From: an uncultured Clostridia bacterium
Lineage (GTDB): Bacteria; Bacillota; Clostridia; Oscillospirales; Ruminococcaceae
DNA length: 13,127 bases
Reading direction: 5' to 3'
Assembly (NCBI GenBank): GCA_947631585.1
Contig: CANRLY010000035.1
Location: 1 to 13,127 of the forward strand
In this document: positions 8,336-13,127 of the stretch, in pieces
How the letters are laid out: the number at the start of each line of letters is the position of its first letter
Position numbering within the stretch: position 1 is the first letter of the stretch
The notes under the pieces: generated by a model
What the model was told of the DNA's origin: nothing
The model's input: the letters and a program-made list of their open reading frames with translations, nothing else
The model's database searches: none
Translations under genes and position numbers: made by a program

Positions 8336-8364
8336 ATTATACACCATTTAACATGATCTGTCAA
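8336..8364 (-). promoter_or_regulatory. Consensus sigma-A promoter of the six-gene R-M operon
   Basis: On the minus strand: -35 TTGACA (8359-8364), exactly 17 bp of spacer, -10 TATAAT (8336-8341). Both hexamers match the consensus fully. A/T-rich tracts sit upstream (8375-8400) and could act as an UP element. Transcription should begin near 8329, leaving a leader of about 33 nt before the ATG at 8296. A short TGACA/TGTCA inverted pair (8359-8363 and 8330-8334) spans the promoter and might be an operator, but it is too short to rely on. Confidence 0.9.
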
Positions 8365-8398
8365 GTATTTTGCACTGGGTTTTTTGTGATTTTTTAAA

Positions 8399-8423
8399 TT
8401 AATCAGTAACTGTTTTTGATTAA
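8399..8423. repeat. A/T-rich inverted repeat upstream of the R-M promoter
   Basis: TTAATCA (8399-8405) and TGATTAA (8417-8423) form 7-bp perfect arms around an 11-nt spacer, about 35 bp upstream of the -35 box at 8359-8364. It could be a regulator binding site. A/T richness makes chance occurrence plausible. Confidence 0.3.
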
Positions 8424-8543
8424 AAATACTGCTTCATAATACAAAAGTCAAATGGTATGCCTTGATTGGTCATCAGCAATTAAAAGGTTACTTTGTTCTT
8501 TTTTAATATGTAGTATTTTCACTCTTCTAGCACGCCGTTGAGA

Positions 8544-8602
8544 GCCTTGTCAGGCAAACAAGTCTGATATCCATAATCATTACTTGTGCGAAAAAACAAG
8601 GC
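8544..8602. repeat. Nested inverted repeats of CTTGT/ACAAG
   Basis: GCCTTGT (8544-8550) is complementary to ACAAGGC (8596-8602), and an inner ACAAGT near 8557-8562 is complementary to ACTTGT near 8582-8587. The same arms can form two local hairpins instead of one long one. This could be a structured transcript segment or the ends of a degenerate mobile element. No transposase lies between. Confidence 0.3.
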
Positions 8603-8654
8603 ATTTGAAGAATAAGAGAGATCGCAAGGAAAAGAAAACGGGAAAAGTAAATAG

Positions 8655-8696
8655 AAATACACGAAGCATAGAAAAAGCCTATACGTCGTGTATTTT
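8655..8696. terminator. Long hairpin, probable terminator of the phosphatase operon
   Basis: AAATACACGA (8655-8664) and TCGTGTATTT (8686-8695) are perfect 10-bp arms; inside them ATAG/CTAT (8668-8671 and 8679-8682) adds four pairs under a 7-nt loop. On the minus strand it is followed by a T-rich stretch (CTATTTACTTTT), and on the plus strand by TTTTGTTT from 8693. It lies about 95 nt beyond the stop of the minus-strand membrane-protein gene and upstream of the R-M promoter, so it would insulate the two minus-strand operons. Confidence 0.65.
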
Positions 8697-8709
8697 GTTT
8701 GCCAATTTC

Positions 8710-8795
8710 CACCTGACAGGTGCTGTGAATGACAGCGAAGCTGTCAAGGGGGTGGGGATTTCTTGCCTCTCGCTTCTAAACCTCTAACCTCTAAT
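8710..8795. repeat. Small hairpin cluster with CCTCTAA repeats, likely dispersed element
   Basis: CACCT-GAC-AGGTG (8710-8722) is followed by TGACAGC-GAA-GCTGTCA (8730-8746), a 7-bp stem with a very stable GCGAAGC tip, then G-rich AAGGGGGTGGGG and, at 8766-8794, CCTCT/CTTCTAA/CCTCTAA/CCTCTAA. The layout of hairpin, G-run and short direct repeats resembles small dispersed intergenic elements common in Clostridia. It also overlaps the stop codon of the membrane-protein gene. Copy number in the genome cannot be judged here. Confidence 0.5.
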
Positions 8796-9621
8796 TATCT
8801 TGCCTCTGACAGCCGAACGACTCGAAGAACTTGTCCTCACTGAAATATTCCCCCAGTATGTCGTACTGTAAGATCAGGTCAGACATGGTAAAGTACGGTA
8901 TTATCAGAAATAACGGATATATCAGCAGACAAAACGGCAGGTATTTCAGGAAGGAAATGTATAACGCCAACATTCTCAGCCGCTGACCGTCCGCAAGCTT
9001 GTAACATAGTACTATTGCGCTCTTCGCCGGAAGCTCCGGATTCAACGTCATAAGAACCGGCAGCAAGTGAAGTGTCAGCAGACTTGTCACTACCAGTATC
9101 ACCGAAAATATTATCATCAATACACTCAGCATGAAAAATAACAGCAGCAAAAACGACATCTTCTCATTGTATGCCCTCTGCGCTAAACGCTTTGCCATGT
9201 CGTATGCAAAAAACCCCGGCAAAACGCACCCAAGCAGTATCAGATATTTCAGAACGTTGGGTATCACCGATACTTTGAAAAACCTCTTCAGATCGCCGTA
9301 CACCGCATTCCTAGAACCGACAAGATCCATGCCCGCTGAAATGTCTGCAAACTGCTTTACTATTATATAATGTATCATGGACATCAAAACAAAGTATATC
9401 CCGGCTCTTGCGACCCTTAATACTATTACCGCCGGCAGCTCCATTATCCCCCGGCTTGCCAGACCCTTTTCTATGGAAATATCCAGAGCTTCCCTGAAAA
9501 CCAGCTCCGATAACCCCAGCATCAGCAAAAGTGCGCTCATGGCAAAAGTTATGGCAAGACAGTTTCCCCAGTTGCCCTTTAACTTTATCCTGGCTATGGT
9601 CTTTGCCTGCTTGCCTGTCAT
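8791..9621 (-). CDS. Polytopic membrane protein, DUF975-like
   Basis: A 276-residue integral membrane protein. The start KQAKTIARIKLKGNWGNCLAI resembles the N-terminus of DUF975-family proteins (basic helix, then LKGNW leading into the first membrane segment). Predicted hydrophobic segments are at about 20-40, 63-88, 122-140, 156-190 (long, probably two passes) and 218-246. A loop around 92-118 and the last 25 residues are polar. Function is unknown; no transport or enzyme motif is visible. The start has AAGGTGA about 7 nt upstream. It begins 20 nt after the histidine phosphatase stop, so both are probably co-transcribed. The stop codon lies in the CCTCTAA repeat at 8781-8794, which may have reshaped the C-terminus. 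Confidence 0.75.
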   Translation of the reverse strand: MTGKQAKTIARIKLKGNWGNCLAITFAMSALLLMLGLSELVFREALDISIEKGLASRGIMELPAVIVLRVARAGIYFVLMSMIHYIIVKQFADISAGMDLVGSRNAVYGDLKRFFKVSVIPNVLKYLILLGCVLPGFFAYDMAKRLAQRAYNEKMSFLLLLFFMLSVLMIIFSVILVVTSLLTLHLLPVLMTLNPELPAKSAIVLCYKLADGQRLRMLALYISFLKYLPFCLLIYPLFLIIPYFTMSDLILQYDILGEYFSEDKFFESFGCQRQDN

Positions 9622-9641
9622 AAACTTTCACCTTGCTTTCT

Positions 9642-10274
9642 TTAAAATTCCTCGTCCTCTTCTTCCCTGGGGAACCTCCCCAGTATCTCAAATGCGTTTG
9701 ACCTCATCCACATATCCGCCGTAACCATTATCTCGTATCCCTCCCCGAAATCGCAGGGGTACTCCATTGGCGGAAGCTTCGGCAAACCAAAACAGGACAG
9801 CAGATCCATTATTATTCCGCCGTGAGTTATCACCGCCGCTGATGTGAACCCGTTGTTCATCATGTCCTGAATGACAAGGCATATCCCGTTGAATATCCTC
9901 TGCACCACGCTTGCCATGCTCTCTCCTCCGGGAGGAGCATTATTTGCGCCGCCTTTTAAAAACGCCTTGTACTCCGGAAGCTCCATCAGCTCCTGTGCGG
10001 TCTTTCCCTCGAACTCCCCGAAATCCATCTCTCTCAGGTCTTCCACTGCGACCGGTATCTCCGCCGGGTAAAGTATATCAGCCGTCATCACGCACCGTTT
10101 CATGGGCGAAACGTACAGCCTCTGCACCGGCGTGTATATGCCGGCGACTTTTTTCTTTATAAGTTCCTCCTGACCCCTCTCGCAAAGAGGAAAATCGCTT
10201 TTTCCTGCGTATATCCCTTTCAGATTGGCATCGGTCATGCCGTGCCTTATGAGCTTTATCCTGTAACCTTTCAT
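9642..10274 (-). CDS. Histidine phosphatase (phosphoglycerate mutase-like)
   Basis: A 210-residue member of the histidine phosphatase superfamily (branch 1). The phospho-acceptor is His11 in LIRHG (8-12). Supporting residues are Arg60 in SPMKR (56-60), the acid region REMDFGEFEGKT (81-92) with Glu82, and the second catalytic His151 in VITHGG (148-153). The fold most resembles GpmB/CobC-type broad-specificity phosphatases; the substrate cannot be read from sequence. The frame is open to a TTG at 10304, but ATG at 10272-10274 is preferred because family members begin a few residues before LIRHG and AAAGGA lies upstream (12 nt, a little far). The C-terminus is strongly acidic (REEEDEEF). It is the first gene of a two-gene unit with the membrane protein at 8791-9621. 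No cobalamin genes are nearby. Confidence 0.9.
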   Translation of the reverse strand: MKGYRIKLIRHGMTDANLKGIYAGKSDFPLCERGQEELIKKKVAGIYTPVQRLYVSPMKRCVMTADILYPAEIPVAVEDLREMDFGEFEGKTAQELMELPEYKAFLKGGANNAPPGGESMASVVQRIFNGICLVIQDMMNNGFTSAAVITHGGIIMDLLSCFGLPKLPPMEYPCDFGEGYEIMVTADMWMRSNAFEILGRFPREEEDEEF

Positions 10275-10345
10275 CTGGCAATGCTTTCCTTTCTCTTTTC
10301 GCAAATGCGACCTGCGGGAAATTTGTTCCCTTGCTGAAAATATGC

Positions 10346-10374
10346 TTTACTTTTTTGAAAAATAGAGTTATAAT
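10346..10374 (+). promoter_or_regulatory. Probable apbE-rnf promoter
   Basis: -10 TATAAT (10369-10374) with TTTACT (10346-10351) 17 bp upstream, giving a full -10 and a 4/6 -35. Expected start near 10381, leaving a leader of about 90 nt before the TTG start of apbE at 10472. No known riboswitch was recognised in that leader. Confidence 0.65.
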
Positions 10375-10424
10375 GTATTGTGTGTGCGTGTATGGAGACT
10401 GTGTCCCATCTGCGCCTTGTTTAA

Positions 10425-10453
10425 ATTGTAACATATTTTCGCTATTATTGCAA
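10425..10453 (-). promoter_or_regulatory. Candidate promoter for the phosphatase-membrane protein unit
   Basis: On the minus strand TTGCAA (10448-10453), 17 bp, TACAAT (10425-10430). It matches the consensus at 4/6 and 5/6. Transcription would start near 10418 and cross the opposing promoter at 10346-10374 before reaching the ATG at 10274. The leader would include a small hairpin, GGGAA/TTCCC at 10316-10330. Confidence 0.45.
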
Positions 10454-10471
10454 GACTGGAGCGTGTAAGTT

Positions 10472-11479
10472 TTGAAAACGCCGGTAAAAGTCCTGCTCTG
10501 CCTGTTGGGACTGGGACTTCTGACTGCTGTTGGCGCCGCTCTTGCGTCAAGAGAAAATACTTCCCAAAAGACGGTCTTTGCCATGGACTCAGCGGTCACC
10601 GTCAGGCTGACCGGCAAAGCCGACCCGAAAGAATTTACAGACGAGATACTTAAACTTGACAAAATTCTCGACTGCCATAACGAGGACAGCGAGATAAGCC
10701 GCCTTAACCGTGAAAGATCAGGCGTGTTCTCAGAAACCGCCGCCGATATACTTTCTAAGGCGAAAAAGCTCTGCCTGGAGTACCCCTCCTGCGATATCAC
10801 CGCCGGCGAACTTATCCGCCTGTGGGGGATAAACACCGACTCCCCACGCCGTCCCGAACAGGAAGAAATAGCTTCCGCCTTGGAAAACCGGGATATAAAT
10901 GGTCTTGAGATAAACGGCAGACAGATCTCCCTTTCTTCGGGGAGCATAGACCTTGGCTGCTGCGCTAAAGGCTATGCCTGCGATGTGATAAAGCAAATGC
11001 TCCTGGAAAGTGACGTCTCAAATGCGGTGGTGACTTTCGGGTCGTCCTCCCTGCTTTTTGGCGAAAAACCAAATGGCGAACTTTTCACCGTGGATATAAG
11101 AGACCCTTTTAACAAAGCCGATACCATTGGCTATCTTGCTCTGGGAGAGTGCTTTCTTTCCACTTCCGGCGGCTATGAACGCTACGCTGAGATAGACGGT
11201 GAAAGATTATCCCATATCTTCGACCTTGACACCGGCTGCCCCTCAGAAACGGACCTGGTATCGGTCACCGTGGTGGGATATTCCGGAATACTCACCGATA
11301 TGGCTTCTACCGCCGTGTATATCGACGGCTCTCAGGGTCTGAAAGACCATTTTTCTTCCTGCGGTAAAGACATTATAGGTATAGTCGCAGTGGACGACAA
11401 CAAAAACGTTTACCTTACCGACGGACTGAAAGACAGCTTTTACCTTAATAATGAAAAATACCGGCTTGCAAAGCCCTGA
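10472..11479 (+). CDS. apbE: ApbE, FAD:protein FMN transferase
   Basis: A 335-residue flavin transferase that takes FMN from FAD and links it to a Thr of target proteins such as RnfG and RnfD. An N-terminal hydrophobic segment (6-24) ending in ALA (23-25) suggests export or anchoring on the outer face; there is no lipobox Cys. Family motifs in order: DITAGELIRLWG (108-119), IDLGCCAKGYACD (159-171; usually G-G/A-I before AKG), TSGGYERY (231-238), HIFDLDTG (248-255; usually HI.DP.TG) and the metal-binding TDMAST (275-280) with Asp276. Some normally Gly or Pro positions differ, for example FGSSSLLFG at 189-197, so activity is likely but the site is somewhat atypical. The start is TTG with GGAG 10 nt upstream. 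It ends 32 nt before rnfC, consistent with one operon. Confidence 0.93.
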   Translation: MKTPVKVLLCLLGLGLLTAVGAALASRENTSQKTVFAMDSAVTVRLTGKADPKEFTDEILKLDKILDCHNEDSEISRLNRERSGVFSETAADILSKAKKLCLEYPSCDITAGELIRLWGINTDSPRRPEQEEIASALENRDINGLEINGRQISLSSGSIDLGCCAKGYACDVIKQMLLESDVSNAVVTFGSSSLLFGEKPNGELFTVDIRDPFNKADTIGYLALGECFLSTSGGYERYAEIDGERLSHIFDLDTGCPSETDLVSVTVVGYSGILTDMASTAVYIDGSQGLKDHFSSCGKDIIGIVAVDDNKNVYLTDGLKDSFYLNNEKYRLAKP

Positions 11480-11511
11480 ACTAATATAAACGAAAGGTCG
11501 GATCATCAGAA

Positions 11512-12789
11512 ATGGCAATGAACAAGATCAGGATACCCCATAATAAGGGTACGGAAAACGCCGAAACTATAGATATCCCACTGCCTGCCAGAGTGGTCGT
11601 GCCTATGGCGCAGCATATGGGCGCTCCCTGCGAAGCGCTGGTAAAACCGGGAGATCGGGTGAAGGTCGGTCAGAAGATAGGCGACAATCAGGCTTTTATG
11701 TCTGCGCCTATACATTCCGGCGTCTCAGGAACAGTAAAAGAAATTTCCGAATACCTTCCCGCCAACGGCAGACCCTGCAAAGCGGTGGTCATCGAGACAG
11801 ACGGGCTTCAGGAAGTCTCCGAGGAAGTAAGACCGCCTGTGGTCACCGACCGTGACAGCTTTATCAAGGCGGTCAGGGACTCCGGCTGCTGCGGATTGGG
11901 CGGAGCAGGATTTCCCACCCATGTAAAACTCGCCTACGACCCGAAAGTTACCCCCGTGGACAGCCTGGTAGTCAACGGCGCTGAGTGCGAGCCTTACATA
12001 ACCAGCGACTACCGGGAACTGGTGGAAAACACCGATCAGGTGTTCGACGGCATCAAGACTATCCAGAAATATCTTGACATACCAAAGGTCTATGTGTGCA
12101 TAGAAGATAATAAGCCCAAAGCTATAAAGCTGCTGGAAGAACGAGCGGCTAAGGACGATTCGGTGTCTGTGGTGAAGCTCAGGTCCACCTACCCCCAGGG
12201 TGCGGAAAAAGTGGCGGTCTATTCGGCTACCAGACGTATCATCGGCGAAGGGGAGCTTCCCTCCCATCAGGGGGTGCTGGTGATGAACGTCTCCACCGTG
12301 TCTTTCATAGACGGCTACCTTAAAAACGGTATGCCGCTGGTCTCCAGACGCATAACCGTTGACGGCAACGTGGTAAAGACCCCCTGCAACGTAAGAGTCC
12401 CTGTGGGAACTCCCGTCAGAGACCTGCTGGCTTTTGCCGACTGCAACCCGGTCTTGGCAGATAAGATACTTGCCGGCGGCCCTATGATGGGCGCTTGCCT
12501 TTACGATGTGGACGCCCCCATCTGCAAGACCGGCAACGCTATACTTGCTTTTTCTAAAGCAAAACCGCCGGAGCAGACCAACTGTATCCGCTGCGGCAGA
12601 TGCGTCAGGGCTTGCCCTCTGGACCTTATGCCCCGGGCGATAGAAAAGGCTTACGACGCCAGAGACACCGAGGCGCTCAAAAAACTCAAGGTGGGACTTT
12701 GCATGAACTGCGGCTCATGCTCTTACGTCTGCCCGGCAAAGCGAGACCTTGCTGAAAAGAACCAGCTTGCCAAAGAACTGATAAGATAA
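11512..12789 (+). CDS. rnfC: Rnf complex subunit RnfC (NADH-binding, 2x[4Fe-4S])
   Basis: A 425-residue peripheral subunit of the Rnf ferredoxin:NAD+ oxidoreductase, which couples electron flow between ferredoxin and NAD+ to ion transport across the membrane. RnfC carries the NAD(H) and FMN site. Visible features: the N-terminal barrel-like domain (about 25-100), the nucleotide-binding loop GLGGAGFPTHVK (128-139), NGAECEPY (155-162), and two ferredoxin-type clusters, C358-x2-C361-x2-C364-x3-C368 and C397-x2-C400-x2-C403-x3-C407. All eight cysteines are present. Length is normal for clostridial RnfC. The start may be the first ATG or the second at 11518; an AAAGG lies further upstream than usual. 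rnfD follows after 28 nt, and apbE precedes. Confidence 0.97.
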   Translation: MAMNKIRIPHNKGTENAETIDIPLPARVVVPMAQHMGAPCEALVKPGDRVKVGQKIGDNQAFMSAPIHSGVSGTVKEISEYLPANGRPCKAVVIETDGLQEVSEEVRPPVVTDRDSFIKAVRDSGCCGLGGAGFPTHVKLAYDPKVTPVDSLVVNGAECEPYITSDYRELVENTDQVFDGIKTIQKYLDIPKVYVCIEDNKPKAIKLLEERAAKDDSVSVVKLRSTYPQGAEKVAVYSATRRIIGEGELPSHQGVLVMNVSTVSFIDGYLKNGMPLVSRRITVDGNVVKTPCNVRVPVGTPVRDLLAFADCNPVLADKILAGGPMMGACLYDVDAPICKTGNAILAFSKAKPPEQTNCIRCGRCVRACPLDLMPRAIEKAYDARDTEALKKLKVGLCMNCGSCSYVCPAKRDLAEKNQLAKELIR

Positions 12790-12817
12790 ATGGATAGATA
12801 ACGGAGGTATCAAATAA

Positions 12818-13127
12818 ATGCAAAAACTGACAGTTTCGCCGTCGCCGCATATCAGAAGCTCGGCAACCACTTCCGGCATAATGACCCACGTTCTGATATC
12901 GCTGCTCCCTGCGGCTGTGGCTGCGGCAATAATTTTCGGCGGAAGAGCCATGATACTCATGGGCTTCTGCGTGGCAGCCTGTATACTTTGGGAAAAACTA
13001 TTCTGCCTTGTCACAAAAAGAAAAGACCCCACCGAGGATCTCTCCGCTGCGGTGACAGGACTGCTCCTGGCGTTCAACCTGCCGCCTACACTGCCGCTGT
13101 GGATGGCTCTTATCGGCTGCTTTGTGG
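12818..13127 (+). CDS. rnfD: Rnf complex subunit RnfD, 5' part only
   Basis: An open frame runs from ATG at 12818 past the window end: 103 complete codons are visible. The translation begins MQKLTVSPSPHIRSSATTSG and continues with IMTHVLISLLPA, matching the conserved SPHI start and first membrane helix of RnfD, followed by further hydrophobic segments around 24-59 and 78-103. RnfD is a membrane subunit of the ion-pumping complex that carries a covalent FMN attached by ApbE; that Thr site lies beyond the window. GGAGG is 10 nt upstream of the ATG. The gene is probably complete in the genome. Confidence 0.93.
   Translation, partial: MQKLTVSPSPHIRSSATTSGIMTHVLISLLPAAVAAAIIFGGRAMILMGFCVAACILWEKLFCLVTKRKDPTEDLSAAVTGLLLAFNLPPTLPLWMALIGCFV

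Larger units (their letters stand above)
8365..8790. other. Gene-free spacer between R-M island and phosphatase operon
   Basis: About 425 bp without a credible gene: short frames here (for example 8584-8787 plus, 8527-8712 minus) are low-complexity, lack good ribosome sites and run through hairpins. Contents by position: an A/T-rich inverted repeat (8399-8423); nested CTTGT/ACAAG inverted repeats between 8544 and 8602; a purine-rich stretch (8608-8657); a strong hairpin (8655-8695); two small hairpins (8710-8746); and a CCTCTAA tandem pair touching the next stop codon (8781-8794). The composition change between the A/T-richer R-M genes and the G/C-richer genes to the right falls here. Confidence 0.7.
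10275..10471. other. Divergent intergenic region between phosphatase and apbE
   Basis: This 197-bp spacer separates the minus-strand phosphatase unit from the plus-strand apbE-rnf unit. It contains the two promoter candidates listed at 10346-10374 and 10425-10453, a short inverted repeat GGGAA-ATTTG-TTCCC (10316-10330) and a CGCA/TGCG palindrome at 10300-10309. No gene or RNA motif was recognised. Confidence 0.6.

Noticed and set aside
8297..8347. Upstream ATG of the half-HsdS frame at 8347
   Set aside because: The -10 box at 8336-8341 overlaps this start and there is no ribosome site before it; the ATG at 8296 fits better.
8330..8363. TGACA/TGTCA pair as an operator over the R-M promoter
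   Set aside because: Only five bases per arm, partly dictated by the -35 consensus itself, and no control-protein (C-protein) gene is present.
8584..8787. 67-codon plus-strand open frame in the spacer
   Set aside because: Lys/Arg-rich translation that runs through two hairpins and the repeat, with no ribosome site; likely a by-product of the repeat.
10275..10304. TTG start adding 10 residues to the histidine phosphatase
   Set aside because: The weak upstream ribosome site and family alignment favour the ATG at 10274; the extension cannot be excluded.
10078..10947. 289-codon minus-strand open frame
   Set aside because: It lies antisense to the 5' half of apbE and overlaps the phosphatase gene in another frame; its translation is low-complexity (Ser/Arg-rich) and matches no family, while both overlapping genes have clear motifs.
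1..13127. CRISPR array, tRNA, rRNA, transposase or integrase
   Set aside because: No regularly spaced repeats, no tRNA-like cloverleaf with a CCA-type acceptor, and no recombinase motifs were found on either strand.

Overview
The window looks like a piece of chromosome from an anaerobic, low-to-medium GC Gram-positive bacterium, most likely a Clostridia member of the Ruminococcus/Oscillospiraceae type. This is inferred from strong AGGAG-type ribosome binding sites, consensus sigma-A style promoters, an Rnf operon that begins with rnfC and rnfD beside apbE, and a CCTCTAA-type intergenic repeat. No rRNA or other taxonomic marker is present, so the assignment is an inference.

Region 1 (1-8364, all minus strand) is a six-gene defence operon read right to left. 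It starts at an apparently perfect promoter (TTGACA, 17 bp, TATAAT; 8336-8364). The order is a half-length HsdS-like protein with one target-recognition domain, HsdM methyltransferase, a trypsin-like serine protease (visible His53/Asp98/Ser193 triad), full-length two-domain HsdS, HsdR (PD-(D/E)xK nuclease plus SF2 motor), and a YgjP/DUF45 zinc metallopeptidase (HEFVH). Two junctions are 4-nt ATGA overlaps and the rest are gaps of 1, 14 and 38 nt. A rho-independent terminator closes the unit at 1-37. A type I R-M system supplied with two proteases and a second, single-domain specificity protein is the most notable part of the window. The full HsdS is also unusual because its two recognition domains are close copies of each other.

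Region 2 (8365-8790) has no convincing gene. It holds a 10-bp-stem hairpin that probably terminates the next minus-strand operon, a compact C/GAA/G-capped hairpin, and a short tandem CCTCTAA repeat that resembles a dispersed element. It is also where composition shifts from more A/T-rich (restriction island) to more G/C-rich (core genes).

Region 3 (8791-10274, minus strand) is a two-gene unit: a histidine phosphatase followed by a polytopic membrane protein resembling the DUF975 family.

Region 4 (10472-13127, plus strand) is the start of an Rnf cluster: apbE (flavin transferase), rnfC and the first part of rnfD, which runs off the window. ApbE is the enzyme family that covalently attaches FMN to Rnf subunits, so the gene order is functionally coherent. 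The intergenic space 10275-10471 carries two good promoter candidates that point towards each other, one for each flanking unit.
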